From Acidobacteriaceae bacterium (GTDB taxonomy: Bacteria > Acidobacteriota > Terriglobia > Terriglobales > Acidobacteriaceae): a stretch of 64,000 nucleotides of DNA. The stretch is from assembly GCA_025462885.1 (NCBI GenBank), contig JAOAPN010000004.1, positions 558,001 to 622,000 of the forward strand, written 5' to 3'. A program made the position numbers and the translations under genes. This document shows, in pieces, positions 26,898 through 36,618 of the stretch. Numbering within the stretch: the first letter of the stretch is position 1; each line of letters opens with the position of its first letter. The notes under the pieces were generated by a model that had not been told where the DNA came from, did no database searches, and worked only from the letters and a program-made list of their open reading frames with translations.

Positions 26898-27773
26898 TCA
26901 GTGTCGAAGAACATTAACCAGAGCCGCGAGAGCGGCAGTTCGCTGCCGACGACTCGGGTAGTAGATGAAAAAGCCAGGGTAAGGCTGACACCAGTCCTGC
27001 AGCACGGGTACCAGTCTCTTAGCTGCCAAATGGGGAGCTATATCGTGTTCGGACAAGTAGGCTAGCCCGACGCTGTCGAGGGCTGCTCGAATCACAAGCC
27101 CCACATCGTCAACGATCAATGGGCCATTGACCGCAACGGACATTGATTTCTTTCCCTTCTCGAACTCCCAGCGATACGAGCCGGCCGAACCGGGCCGGAA
27201 GTTGACGCACTGGTGTTGCAAGAGATCGCGTGGCTCTTTCGGCCTCGGATTAGCCTGAAGGTAACCGGGAGACCCTACGATCGTGGGTCTGAGATCATGC
27301 GACACGCGAACTGCGATCATGTCCTTCTCGATGTATTCACCGAAATGAATGCCCGCGTCGAAGCGATCGGCGACGATGTCCCGGCGACTGCCATCGGTTG
27401 TCACGTCGAGTACGATCTCCGGATAATCTCGGTTTATTTGGCCTAGTTTGGGTGCCAGTACCGTCGTTGCCGCAAGGCGCGGGATGAGCAACCGGATTCG
27501 ACCGGCGGCTTTGTTTCGTCGACCAGAAATCTCCTCCAACGTCTCTCCAATTTCGGTAAGTGCAGGTGCCAGCCGGTTTAGAAGCTGTTGCCCAGCTTCG
27601 GTGAGGGCCACGCTGCGGGTCGTGCGCGCTAGCAGACGCACTCCTACTTCTTCTTCTAACGCGCGCATACCCGTGAGGTGAGCCAGCCATAGAAGGCATG
27701 CGTCCTTGTAGTAAGTAGTAGTGTGTTTGATTTCGACATCGGGGCCCCTTAGTTCATTTCTTTTAATTGGCAT
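26898..27773 (-). CDS. LysR-family regulator with degenerate N-terminal HTH
   Basis: A LysR-type protein of 291 codons. From about residue 36 it is typical: MRALEEEVGVRLLARTTRSVALTEAG is the second half of the HTH. RIRLLIPRLAATTVLAP, FDAGIHFGEYIEKDMIAVRV and CVNFRPGSAGSYRWEFEKG form the effector domain. The preceding residues do not resemble the conserved first helices of a LysR HTH, and family-like residues appear in another frame, which suggests a frameshift or 5' replacement. DNA binding is probably lost. It sits next to the broken nitrilase, so both may be decayed parts of one locus. Confidence 0.65.
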   Translation of the reverse strand: MPIKRNELRGPDVEIKHTTTYYKDACLLWLAHLTGMRALEEEVGVRLLARTTRSVALTEAGQQLLNRLAPALTEIGETLEEISGRRNKAAGRIRLLIPRLAATTVLAPKLGQINRDYPEIVLDVTTDGSRRDIVADRFDAGIHFGEYIEKDMIAVRVSHDLRPTIVGSPGYLQANPRPKEPRDLLQHQCVNFRPGSAGSYRWEFEKGKKSMSVAVNGPLIVDDVGLVIRAALDSVGLAYLSEHDIAPHLAAKRLVPVLQDWCQPYPGFFIYYPSRRQRTAALAALVNVLRH

Positions 27774-27881
27774 GGCTACTTCTCACTGGACAACATGATG
27801 ACGCATGCCACTACCTGTATTTCTTTGCGCGCTTTTTTATTCAAAACCGCCCAAATTGCATAAAAGCTGCATAAACACTTT

Positions 27882-27919
27882 ACATTGCCAACTGTTGATC
27901 TGTCAGCAGTTGGCAATGT
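27882..27919. repeat. 13-bp perfect inverted repeat
   Basis: ACATTGCCAACTG and CAGTTGGCAATGT separated by 12 bases, about 110 bases upstream of the LysR-like gene. There is no T run. It may be an operator or a small hairpin RNA. Confidence 0.5.
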
Positions 27920-28273
27920 GTCGGGGTGGGGGTAAGCTTTACGATTTGTATCGACAATCCAGACGAGTCCAGTTTGACGTTCGGGTGCATAAAATGGTCT
28001 CAATCAAGACAAATCCGATTTGGAATTCACGAATTAGTCTCTGATTATTTCGGAATCAACGTCAGCGCAGATGTAGAAATTGGAGGTCTAATCCCGGACA
28101 GTCGGCGTACCGCAGTGAGGTTCCGGCTAGCGGTCATCGCGTTCATCGAGACTAAGAAATCGTGGACGAGTGATGGGGTGGTGCTGAAGGTCCTCAGCGC
28201 CAGCGGAACCGGAGGTAACGATTCCAGCACATCAGCAGCCCTGTCACGGAGAGAACGGGGACCTAGGTGCAGC

Positions 28274-28298
28274 AGGCCATGCAGAGTCTGCATGGCCT
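28274..28298. repeat. 10-bp perfect inverted repeat
   Basis: AGGCCATGCA-GAGTC-TGCATGGCCT lies about 200 bases beyond the alcohol dehydrogenase stop. It could end that transcript, though no T run follows. Confidence 0.45.
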
Positions 28299-28496
28299 AG
28301 AGGAACCAGTCAACCGCCCTATGGTTCCGTCCGTAGTGTCAGAGGCTTATTAGTGCTCCCGTCTTAGCGCCGACTCACACAAATTTAGACTCTAAAAGTT
28401 TGTCAACAGCGGTTTGTAAAATGTGAATGTGAACAGATCGAGTCCGAAGTGTCGAACTCATTTTAGGTCCGCGCATCAATCAACATTGCTCAAGAA

Positions 28497-29645
28497 TCAT
28501 GCGAAGCTCTGGAGATAAAGCTGCTCGACATCTTCTTGTTGAAGAACACGAGGATTGTTTTTCAACAATCTTGTGACTGTCATAGCTACTTCTGCTAAAT
28601 GAGGCACATCGCTACGTCGAATACCGTAGTGTCCAAGGTCGAGCAACACACCGCATTCGATAGATAAAGTTCTAAGACGTTGTACACCTCTTAGGGCGGT
28701 TTCCATGTCGTTGGTTCCAATCTCGGCTCCCAACGCAATAGCAACCGCAGCGTGGCGCAGTGGCGATGCTTGAGCATTGAAACGAAATACGGCGGGTAGG
28801 AGTACCGCGTTCGAGAGACCATGCGCGATGTGGAATTCTCCACCTAACGGATATGCGAGGGCATGCACCGCTGCTGTGTTGACAGGGCCAAGACACAGAC
28901 CTCCGTAGAGGCTCGCGAGCGACATTCCAGTCCGGGCTTCTATATTCGCGCCATCCTGAACGGCGGTCACCAGATGTTGCGTCGCTAACTCGATACCTCG
29001 GATAGCATACAAGTCCACGAGGGGATGCGAGAATGCATTGGTGTATGCCTCGATGCAATGTGTAAGCGCGTCGAGCCCTGTATAAGCAGTGATATCGGGC
29101 GGGACGGTGCGGGTCAACTCGGGATCGACAAAAGTCGCATCCGGAACAAGGTGCGGGCTAATTACACCTTTCTTCAACTGGGCTTCCTCGTCGAGCAAAA
29201 TTGCATTCGGCGATACTTCGCTACCCGTGCCAGATGTTGTAGGAACGCAGACGAGATGACAGTTTCTGGAAGCCAGTAGTCCGATCCCGAATGTCCGATG
29301 CACGGTCTGAGTATTGTCCAAGAATGCGGCCACGAGCTTTGCGACATCCAGAGGGCTGCCTCCTCCAATTCCGAGTATGCAAGTGGGCTGCCTCTCTTTG
29401 GCAATCTCTAAGGCTCTCTCGAAAGCACCGATGGTCGGTTCTCCTGAAATACTGATGTCCGAAGAAACGATGCAGTTGGCCTTAGTAAGTTCTTTCTCCA
29501 TTCGACTGACTACACGGTCTTGCGAAGGTGACGAAATCAGGTGGACGCGGGGATGTTTCAACGAAGCGATATAAGCGACGCATTGCTCGATGCAGCCGGG
29601 ACCGACGGTGAGCCTTCGAGGTTGTAGGAAAGTGATAGGTTGCAT
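28497..29645 (-). CDS. Iron-containing alcohol dehydrogenase
   Basis: A 382-aa group III (Fe-dependent) alcohol dehydrogenase that interconverts alcohols and aldehydes with NAD(P). ILGIGGGSPLDVAKL is the nucleotide-binding motif. Metal ligands are in LDALTHCIEAYTNAFSHPL and HALAYPLGGEFHIAHGLSNAV. I start it at the ATG at 29645, seven bases after the aldolase stop; the frame extends upstream to 29738 only by overlapping that gene. Tight spacing indicates co-translation with the aldolase, so it likely reduces the aldehyde released, such as glyceraldehyde or a glycolaldehyde-type product. Last gene of the sialidase-kinase-symporter-aldolase operon. Confidence 0.88.
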   Translation of the reverse strand: MQPITFLQPRRLTVGPGCIEQCVAYIASLKHPRVHLISSPSQDRVVSRMEKELTKANCIVSSDISISGEPTIGAFERALEIAKERQPTCILGIGGGSPLDVAKLVAAFLDNTQTVHRTFGIGLLASRNCHLVCVPTTSGTGSEVSPNAILLDEEAQLKKGVISPHLVPDATFVDPELTRTVPPDITAYTGLDALTHCIEAYTNAFSHPLVDLYAIRGIELATQHLVTAVQDGANIEARTGMSLASLYGGLCLGPVNTAAVHALAYPLGGEFHIAHGLSNAVLLPAVFRFNAQASPLRHAAVAIALGAEIGTNDMETALRGVQRLRTLSIECGVLLDLGHYGIRRSDVPHLAEVAMTVTRLLKNNPRVLQQEDVEQLYLQSFA

Positions 29646-29652
29646 CGTCACA

Positions 29653-30459
29653 TTAAGCCTTCGGTCCAGCGGCTGTTTCTTCCCGAGCCTGCTGAATCGC
29701 ATCTGCTGCGGACTTGAGAGCGAGTTGTGCCCCTGCACGCAGGCACACGATGTCGTTCGTACAGAAAAGAAGATCGATTCCTAAGCGGGTCCAGTGGATA
29801 AAATCTGCAGCGCCGCAGGCGGTGACCACTTTCTTGTTATGCTTGCGCGCGACCCTTACGATCTGTGCCGCTGCTTCCAGCAGCAGCGGATGTGCGGTCT
29901 GTCCTGGGACGCCGAGACTTGCTGCCAGATCGGCTGGACCGATGAAGATGTCGACCCCCGGAACGGAGACAATCTCCTCAATATTATCGAGAGCTTCTTT
30001 TGTCTCGATCTGAATAAGGAGCGCAAGCTCACCGTTGAGCTTTTGCTGTTCGTCGGTCACGCTGTCGACAATCCCATATTTGAGAGACCTGGATACGCTG
30101 TAGAACCCTCTCTCGCCCATAGGAGCAAACCTAGAGTAACGCAGCAGTTCCGCGACCTGCTCAGGAGACTCGACCATTGGAATGTCTATGATGTCCGGAC
30201 CACACTCAGCAGCCTTCAGTACGCTTTCCCGACGGGCATCGGGGATACGAATCATAGTCAGCATGCCGGAGCCCGCTGCCATCCTGCACAGATCTGCAGC
30301 CTCAGCAAAGGTAATCGCCGCGTGTTCCATTTCGATCCAGATTACTTTGAATCCGAGGTGAGCAGCGATTTCAAGAAAGATCGGATCGTAGAAATACACA
30401 GCCGCTCCCAGGAGCGGCTTTCCGTCGGCGAGGCTAATTGCGTGGGCCAAACGATTCAT
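29653..30459 (-). CDS. HpcH/HpaI family aldolase
   Basis: A 268-aa class II (metal-dependent) aldolase of the HpcH/HpaI family, which splits 2-keto-3-deoxy acids to pyruvate plus an aldehyde. WIEMEHAAITF holds the general-base region. IDIPMVESPEQ, IQIETKEALDNIEEI and VDIFIGPADLAASLGVPGQ carry the metal Glu and Asp ligands. AGGAGA precedes the ATG. It lies 35 bases after the symporter and 7 before the alcohol dehydrogenase. In context it probably cleaves a deoxy-keto acid derived from an imported acid sugar; the exact substrate is unknown. Confidence 0.9.
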   Translation of the reverse strand: MNRLAHAISLADGKPLLGAAVYFYDPIFLEIAAHLGFKVIWIEMEHAAITFAEAADLCRMAAGSGMLTMIRIPDARRESVLKAAECGPDIIDIPMVESPEQVAELLRYSRFAPMGERGFYSVSRSLKYGIVDSVTDEQQKLNGELALLIQIETKEALDNIEEIVSVPGVDIFIGPADLAASLGVPGQTAHPLLLEAAAQIVRVARKHNKKVVTACGAADFIHWTRLGIDLLFCTNDIVCLRAGAQLALKSAADAIQQAREETAAGPKA

Positions 30460-30494
30460 TGAGGTCTCCTATGATTAAGAATCAAACTTAGTGG

Positions 30495-32045
30495 CTAGAT
30501 CACGGAAATGGTGGCTTCGGCAGCGAGTGTTCGTTGTCGTGCTCGCCATCCAAGCAATGTGAGATCGGAAGCGACAGCAACATCTCGTGGGGTAAGAACG
30601 CTTACGCAATAGCCGACGCCGAAAAGAATGACGTGGCCGATCGCTCCGATCATGTAGTCGTGCCAGGGAAAGTTGAAGCGACCGAGGTCGACGGTCTTTC
30701 CTCCAAGAGTGAGAGTCGCCCAGAGAGTGAACAGAAGGTTGGCAACGATTCCCGCAATGGCCCCGGTACGATTGGCGGTGGGCACCAGGAAAGCAAGGAG
30801 AAAGAGTCCGGCAAGTCCACCAGCAACGATTGCGGTGATGGTGTAATAGAGGGACAGTGCCGCGCCTTCGTGGTGCGCCAAGCGCAAGGCGACGGCGGCC
30901 GCCGCGAACCCGCTCAGTGCCACGATAATTCTACCGGCGCGAAGGCGTTCCCGGTCCGTACTCCGTGGGCGAGCCAAGTGGTAAAAGTCTTCAACCCCGA
31001 TCACCGAAAGGCAATTCATATCGGAGGCGAGCATCGCCATCGCCGAACCAAGTAGGGCAGCGACGAAAAGGCCCGCCAATCCGGATGGAATATGCGTGAT
31101 GAGAAAGTGTGGAAAGACCTGATCTGATTTGACGAGAGTCGCCGGAAGTTTTTCTCCTGTGAGCCGATAAAAGCTCCAAAGAAGGCTTCCGATGAGCATA
31201 AATGCGGTCCAGACGGGCAAACACAGCGACGCTCCCAAAACCATTCCGCGAAAGGCGCTTCGATCGGTCTTAGCAATCAAATATCTCTGGACGACAGTTT
31301 GATCTGCGGTATATTTCTGCACGTAAAAGAAGAAGCCGTAGATTACCAAGACAATAATAGTGGGCTTGTCGAAGTGCATACTCGTTTCGCCTAAACTCAT
31401 CTTTCCATGCGACCAAGCGTCATGAAGTACAGCTTGAGGACCTTGCGGGGGTAGAAAAAGTAGGTAGGCAATGGAGATGATGATGCCAATCCACAAAACG
31501 AAGCCCTGGACGACATCGCTCCATACAACTGCCTCCACTCCTCCAAGCATGGTGTAGAAGACGGTAACGATTGCTGTCGCGATAATGACCAGGTCAACGC
31601 TCCAGCCTGTCATCCCAGAGATTGTGAGCGCAAGCAGATAGAAGACGAAGCCCATTTTTGAGAAGTGCCCGATCGCGAAGGCAAAGGACGAATAGAGGCG
31701 AACGAACGAGCCGAATCTTTTACCGAAATACTCATACGCGCTCATATGGACGACGTGACGGAAGAATGGCACGACAACGAATCCAATCAATCCGAGTACC
31801 AGGACAAACATAATTCCTGGGATCAGCAGCGACCAGTTGCCAGCGTAGGATGCGCCGGGATAAGCGATAAACGTAACGCTTGTAATGATGGTGGCGAGTA
31901 AAGACATTCCCATGGCCCAACCGGGAATAGTGCGATTAGCAGTAAAGTAATTTTCGGTCGTCTGTTGCTTGCGTGCAAAGCGCACACCAATGCCAACCAA
32001 CGCGCACATGTATATTGCAAGAACGGTTAGATCTAATGGGCGCAT
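30495..32045 (-). CDS. Sodium:solute symporter (SSS family)
   Basis: A 516-aa inner-membrane transporter with about 13 hydrophobic segments. ENYFTANRTIPGWAMGMSLL and the following TIITSVTFIAYPGASY are typical of the SSS family at the sodium-binding first helices; GGVEAVVWSDVVQGF is the conserved signature. The start overlaps the upstream kinase-dehydrogenase stop by 13 bases, and GGAG lies upstream of its ATG. The operon context suggests import of the sugar acid that the neighbouring enzymes degrade. Confidence 0.9.
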   Translation of the reverse strand: MRPLDLTVLAIYMCALVGIGVRFARKQQTTENYFTANRTIPGWAMGMSLLATIITSVTFIAYPGASYAGNWSLLIPGIMFVLVLGLIGFVVVPFFRHVVHMSAYEYFGKRFGSFVRLYSSFAFAIGHFSKMGFVFYLLALTISGMTGWSVDLVIIATAIVTVFYTMLGGVEAVVWSDVVQGFVLWIGIIISIAYLLFLPPQGPQAVLHDAWSHGKMSLGETSMHFDKPTIIVLVIYGFFFYVQKYTADQTVVQRYLIAKTDRSAFRGMVLGASLCLPVWTAFMLIGSLLWSFYRLTGEKLPATLVKSDQVFPHFLITHIPSGLAGLFVAALLGSAMAMLASDMNCLSVIGVEDFYHLARPRSTDRERLRAGRIIVALSGFAAAAVALRLAHHEGAALSLYYTITAIVAGGLAGLFLLAFLVPTANRTGAIAGIVANLLFTLWATLTLGGKTVDLGRFNFPWHDYMIGAIGHVILFGVGYCVSVLTPRDVAVASDLTLLGWRARQRTLAAEATISVI

Positions 32046-34135
32046 TGTGATGGCTCCGGGGTAACTCCTGTCGTCTGATGGATACGATGTGCCGCCATTG
32101 TCGCCGCCATTTTCAGTGCTGCGATCATGTTGGCTTCACTGGCGATGTTCTTGCCGGCGATGTCGAAGGCCGTCCCGTGATCCACGGAGGTACGAATGAT
32201 AGGGATTCCGAGCGACATGTTGACCGTGGCTTCGAAGTCCAAGAGCTTCATCGGAATATGGCCTTGATCGTGATACATCGCGACGATTAAGTCGTGCGAT
32301 CCCTTCGAGGCTTTTACGAAGATCGTGTCGGGCGCAGCTGGCCCTTCACAATCGATACCTTGTGCGCGGCATGCCTCGACCGCAGGCAGGATAAATTCTG
32401 CGTCTTCCGTGCCGAAGAGGCCATGTTCTCCTGCATGCGGGTTCAATCCGCAGACTGCAATGCGCGGATGTGCTACCCCTCTCAGCTTCATGGCGTCGTT
32501 GCCAAGCTCGATGGTGCGGACGATACGCTCTGTATTGAGATTGCATGCGTTGCGGAGACTGGTGTGGGTGGATACGTGGATCACGCTCAACTTCACTCCG
32601 GCCAGGAGCATGCGGGATTCACTGGAGCCGCAAAGCTCCGCAATATATTCGGTGTGGCCCGAGAACGTCATGCCGCTCATCGTGACGGCCTCTTTGTTGA
32701 GGGGCGCGGTGACCATTGCGTCCGCTTCGCCACTCAGACACATGAGCGTAGCGTCATGCACGTAGCGTGCGGCCGCTTTGCCATACTCTGCTCGCAGAGT
32801 TCCATATTCCACACTCTCGTCGGAGTCGAGAACTTCGCAATCCTGGAAGGTCGCTCCAAGAGAGGCGAACGCAATACCCGTTGTTCTTTCCGCCGCTTCC
32901 AACACAGGACGATCGCCGAGAACCGTCCAATGCGCGAGAGTGGCAATCTCAGGATGTGCGAGAGCTTTCAGAGTGACTTCACCTCCCACCCCTGCTGGAT
33001 CGCCGAGACTGATGACGATATGTGGCAACCTGACTTCGCCCATGCCGAACTCCTCTTGAAAGTTGGTTGCAAACCGTTCTGCGATATCACTCAGCAAAGC
33101 AGCTCCGCCGAATCCTCCCGATTTGAGGATGACCAGAGTGCCGTGCATGGGACCGCCCTGCGCTATCGTCATCGGGATCCCAGTAGTCAATTCGTATTGC
33201 ACCTGAAGGCGTTCGATCGCCAAGGCAGCACACAATTTCATCGCAGTGTCGCCGCCGGTGACAAAGATGCATTGAACCTGGCCGTTATTTGCGGTGATAA
33301 GCTTTTGGCGAAGCTCAGTCAACTCAAGGTCGCGAGGTGCCGGCACAATGACGCAGTCTCTTTTACCAGCAGCGAGAGAATGATTCAACTGTTCCCACTG
33401 TGCTTGAGTCACGGGGTGATCGCTTCCGATGACAAAGATCACTCGTCCCTTGGACCACGAACGACCTTTGGCTTCCCTAGGGAATGCTCTATTGCCTGCG
33501 AGTGCGTGAGCGAGCCCGCCGGAACCGATCCACAAGACAGCCTTGTGATGTTGTAATGCGAGGGCCATTGTCACCACCGCTCGCAAGTCCTCGTCCGATT
33601 GCGCATCGCACACGACAAGTCGATCTTCCAAGTCAAGGGCTTTCAGATCTGACACGGCAACGCAGCGCGGCTTTAGCCCCATCGCTTGCAAAGGCGAGAT
33701 AAGATCCAGCTTCGTGCTTCCACCCAGGTCGGTCGTTTCGAGTACCCCGTCAACTATCGATCTGCCAACAGCGGGGAAGGCAGGGGCCAGAATCGCGATG
33801 TCATGTGGCAGATGCCGAATGCTCTCCGCGATCTCGCAGAAAGTATTCCCACGAAAGACAGAATCAATCTTTTTGAACACATGGACTGGCCGGTTGACAG
33901 CAAGGTGCGAAGCTATCTCCTGGATTCGAAACGTCGCTTCCTGAGGAGTAACGTCTCTACTTTCCGTAGAAATCGCAATCACTTCACTTGAGGTACTCCG
34001 CTTCCCCGAGCCATTGAGAAGCACCTCCGTTTTGTACCCCGCGTTAGCAAAGGCTGCGGCAGCGTCGCACGCACCCGTCAGATCGTCGGCGACAATGAAG
34101 GCGAAGAGGGACGATATGTTCGACGGATTAGTCAA
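32033..34135 (-). CDS. Fused four-carbon acid sugar kinase (DUF1537) and PdxA2 dehydrogenase
   Basis: A 700-aa two-domain enzyme. Residues ~10-365 are a DUF1537 kinase (FIVADDLTGACDAAAAFANAG, FKKIDSVFRGNT, PAFPAVGR, and FVTGGDTAMKL near the end). Residues ~370-690 are a PdxA/PdxA2 dehydrogenase (SLGDPAGVGGEV, APLNKEAV, FSGHTEYIAEL, CGLNPHAGE, MYHDQGHIPMK). In the known D-threonate route, DUF1537 kinase phosphorylates the acid and PdxA2 oxidises and decarboxylates the product to dihydroxyacetone phosphate, so this fusion would do both steps. I start at the TTG at 34135 because it lies ~12 residues before VADDLTG, as in relatives; a GTG at 34237 is possible but overlaps the preceding gene. An unfused pair lies at 39915-42218. 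Confidence 0.85.
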   Translation of the reverse strand: MTNPSNISSLFAFIVADDLTGACDAAAAFANAGYKTEVLLNGSGKRSTSSEVIAISTESRDVTPQEATFRIQEIASHLAVNRPVHVFKKIDSVFRGNTFCEIAESIRHLPHDIAILAPAFPAVGRSIVDGVLETTDLGGSTKLDLISPLQAMGLKPRCVAVSDLKALDLEDRLVVCDAQSDEDLRAVVTMALALQHHKAVLWIGSGGLAHALAGNRAFPREAKGRSWSKGRVIFVIGSDHPVTQAQWEQLNHSLAAGKRDCVIVPAPRDLELTELRQKLITANNGQVQCIFVTGGDTAMKLCAALAIERLQVQYELTTGIPMTIAQGGPMHGTLVILKSGGFGGAALLSDIAERFATNFQEEFGMGEVRLPHIVISLGDPAGVGGEVTLKALAHPEIATLAHWTVLGDRPVLEAAERTTGIAFASLGATFQDCEVLDSDESVEYGTLRAEYGKAAARYVHDATLMCLSGEADAMVTAPLNKEAVTMSGMTFSGHTEYIAELCGSSESRMLLAGVKLSVIHVSTHTSLRNACNLNTERIVRTIELGNDAMKLRGVAHPRIAVCGLNPHAGEHGLFGTEDAEFILPAVEACRAQGIDCEGPAAPDTIFVKASKGSHDLIVAMYHDQGHIPMKLLDFEATVNMSLGIPIIRTSVDHGTAFDIAGKNIASEANMIAALKMAATMAAHRIHQTTGVTPEPSQCAH

Positions 34136-34187
34136 GTTGGGAACTCGGTTCGTTGAGAAGCATCGGATGCGAGGGGAACTCGCATGG

Positions 34188-35366
34188 CTAAGGCTTATAG
34201 ACTCCAACCGTCGTGCCGCTCTTGATCCAAGACTCACTCACGAGAACGGCCTTGATTGCGAGTCGCCGGAATGTATATGCGGTAAGGATGTTTCCGTCGG
34301 CCATTTGAAGCACGGAGGGGTAACTATATTCTTCTCGTCCTTCGGGCTTCGCAGTTGGATCATCCGGCAATTCCAGATCGCGGACCGCGTTCCAAGTTAT
34401 GCCCGCGTCAGGCGATAGGGCAATGGACAAAGGCGCACGTGGTCCAGTTTGCGTCTTGTGCTCTTCACTTTTGCCATGCGTATTATCAAAGGTCATGACA
34501 AGTTGGCCGCTCTTGAGGAGAAACGCTTGAATCGAAGCGTTATTACTCGGTAAGACGGTGGCTTGCGGCGCGGTCCAAGAACATCCGTCTGTCGAAGTTG
34601 AGCGGTAAATATGATCGGCAAAACGACTTCGATAAAAAGCGACATAGCTCTTCTGTTTGAGCTTGACGATGTTCATTTGGACCATGCCGTCGGACTTCGG
34701 CACGAGGCATTCTTTCCAGGTCTTGCCGAAGTCTTTGCTGACTTGTACGGCTGAGTAATTGGTTTCAGCTCCCTTTGTGATTCCTTCGCTGGTGGAGTAG
34801 TAGATTGGAAGCAATAGATTCCCGTTTTCGCCGACTACCGTGGGTTGGCGCAGATACGAGCCTGCCTTTTGGAACAGAACTTCCTGCTTTGACCAGGTAT
34901 TGCCCCCATCGTCAGAAAACACCTTCAGTACCTGAGAGTCTGCTTGTCCTTTACCTGCGGTCTGCGAAGTATGCCAGAGCCAGATGCGGCCTTTGGGATC
35001 TTCGTACGGCACGGGGTTCTGATAGGATTTGCCCGGTTCGCGGTCTACGAGAACTGCGGGTTCCCACCGGTTGGTGCCCTTAGGAAGCCGCGAAACTACT
35101 ATAGCCACGTTCGAATCGCCCTCGTGCGTGCCGGAGAACCAGAAGCAGAGAACATCTCCGTTCTTGCGTATGAGCAGGTTGGCGGCATGTGAGTTGGCAT
35201 AGAGGGTCGGCAACATTGCCGCTCGCGTGCCTTTATCGGTCGCGGTGAACGTCGAAGAGAGCGGTGCTGGAGTCTGCGCCTCTAAATTTTGAACTGTCAT
35301 TAGTAAGCAAGCGGAGGTAAACGTAAAATGGGCTACGCGGCGTTGGAGGGATGTGAATACAGTCAT
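34188..35366 (-). CDS. Secreted sialidase-fold (BNR repeat) protein
   Basis: A 392-aa protein with a signal peptide (cleavage near LEAQT) and a six-bladed propeller pattern. Asp-box-like repeats are visible: SDDGGNTWSKQ, SKDFGKTWKE, STDGCSWTAP and SPDAGITWNAV. The family includes exo-sialidases and other exo-glycosidases or lyases acting on terminal acidic sugars. As the first gene of the operon before the kinase-dehydrogenase fusion, it may release an acid sugar outside the inner membrane. True sialidase activity is doubtful, because no sialate lyase gene is present. Confidence 0.8.
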   Translation of the reverse strand: MTVFTSLQRRVAHFTFTSACLLMTVQNLEAQTPAPLSSTFTATDKGTRAAMLPTLYANSHAANLLIRKNGDVLCFWFSGTHEGDSNVAIVVSRLPKGTNRWEPAVLVDREPGKSYQNPVPYEDPKGRIWLWHTSQTAGKGQADSQVLKVFSDDGGNTWSKQEVLFQKAGSYLRQPTVVGENGNLLLPIYYSTSEGITKGAETNYSAVQVSKDFGKTWKECLVPKSDGMVQMNIVKLKQKSYVAFYRSRFADHIYRSTSTDGCSWTAPQATVLPSNNASIQAFLLKSGQLVMTFDNTHGKSEEHKTQTGPRAPLSIALSPDAGITWNAVRDLELPDDPTAKPEGREEYSYPSVLQMADGNILTAYTFRRLAIKAVLVSESWIKSGTTVGVYKP

Positions 35367-35538
35367 TCTTTCTCCTTCTAAGTCTTCTCATTGAGCGAGC
35401 TAGTTAGCGTAGACGAGTGTAATGCCTAATTTTCAAATATGGCAAGCAGTAAAAATAATTAACAAAGATTGCTGACATCGTTTATCTACTTGATGAGCAA
35501 TGTAAACTCTCAGAAGTTAGGGGTCGACCAGCGTCAAT

Positions 35539-36396
35539 ATGAAAACGACAGCAGCAAAGAAGACGGGGGAGGCCGCTACTCCGCGGAGGCGTAGTCCCCA
35601 GTGGGCTGTTGCCAATTTTGCTAAGACAGGGACGTCGGAAATTATCCCGGATCGATATTCATCTAAGGCCCTAGAAAGAGCTCTTGATGCGCTGGAAGCT
35701 TTTGATTCCACAAGCGAAGCGATGTCTTTGAAAGAATTGAGTCAAGCTACAGGGCAGCCGGAATCGTCCCTCTACCGGACGCTCACGACGCTCCAGAAGC
35801 GTGACTATCTGCTTCAGAATCGCAATGGGACCTATCAGCTGACAACCAAGGTTCTTCAAGGCAGGATGTATGAAAAGGCGGAACGAGTTAAGTCAGTAGC
35901 AAGGCCTTATCTTGAAGAGCTTGGCCGACGTTTCGATGAAACAGCAAGCCTAGCGTATCTCTTTACGGATTACATTCAGGTTCTGGACACCGTCGAGACG
36001 TTTCACCCGATTCGCGTCACGAATCGCGCCGGGCGGATTATTCCCCCACACTGCAGTTCCATGGGCAAAATTATCCTCTCGTACCAGACCAACGACATCG
36101 CAGATCGAATGCTTGAGACTTATGGATTGGTGCGGAGGACGCAACACAGTATCTCGGATCGCCAAGCGCTCCGGGAAGAGATGGAGCGCTCCAAAAGTGC
36201 GGGATACTCTGTCGACCGGGAAGAATCTATGCTTGGCGGCACGTGCTACGGAGCGCCAATCTTTACGGCAAGCGGCGCAGTAGTGGCTGCGCTCAGTGTC
36301 TCGACGCCGATCCAGCGACTCACCCCGGAGAGAGAAGTTGAGATACGTGATGCGGTGATGTCAGTTGCCGCTCAGATCTCCGCGGCCCTTCGGTGA
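35539..36396 (+). CDS. IclR-family transcriptional regulator
   Basis: A 285-aa IclR regulator. Residues ~42-105 form the winged HTH (SKALERALDALEAFD, MSLKELSQATGQPESSLYRTLTTLQ). The effector domain follows with RIIPPHCSSMGKIIL and GGTCYGAPIFTASGAVVAALSVS. It is divergent from the sialidase-to-alcohol-dehydrogenase operon (172 bases between starts) and followed 220 bases later by the Oar-like receptor. It is the likely controller of the acid-sugar module. The effector is probably a pathway sugar acid, by analogy with the KdgR group. Confidence 0.9.
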   Translation: MKTTAAKKTGEAATPRRRSPQWAVANFAKTGTSEIIPDRYSSKALERALDALEAFDSTSEAMSLKELSQATGQPESSLYRTLTTLQKRDYLLQNRNGTYQLTTKVLQGRMYEKAERVKSVARPYLEELGRRFDETASLAYLFTDYIQVLDTVETFHPIRVTNRAGRIIPPHCSSMGKIILSYQTNDIADRMLETYGLVRRTQHSISDRQALREEMERSKSAGYSVDREESMLGGTCYGAPIFTASGAVVAALSVSTPIQRLTPEREVEIRDAVMSVAAQISAALR

Positions 36397-36618
36397 CGAT
36401 TCCGTGGCGTACCGCAGCGAAATAAACCATAGCGAAATCCATCAAGTAATCGTATTGATGTGTTTTCGCCTTCACCACATGTAGCGCATGCGGCGTATCT
36501 GCATCTTGTCGAGAATTTTCTATTTTTCGTATAAATGAAATTAAAGCATTGACAGTGAAATTCCGAGGTTGGTATAGAGAAGGGCGTCAAATCAATCCTT
36601 CCTGCGGAGTTCTGAACA

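Larger units (their letters stand above)
27774..28496. other. Gene-free region with two palindromes
   Basis: A 720-base stretch between the minus-strand LysR-like gene and the stop of the alcohol dehydrogenase gene. Open frames on both strands (for example 27926-28300 plus, 28045-28293 minus) have no clear ribosome-binding site and no recognisable product. It does contain two perfect inverted repeats, listed separately. Confidence 0.4.

Noticed and set aside
28045..28293. Small minus-strand gene of 82 codons
   Set aside because: No ribosome-binding site, no recognisable product, and an overlapping plus-strand frame of similar quality.
32294..33556. 420-codon open frame on the plus strand
   Set aside because: Antisense to the kinase-PdxA2 fusion, whose motifs are clear on the other strand.
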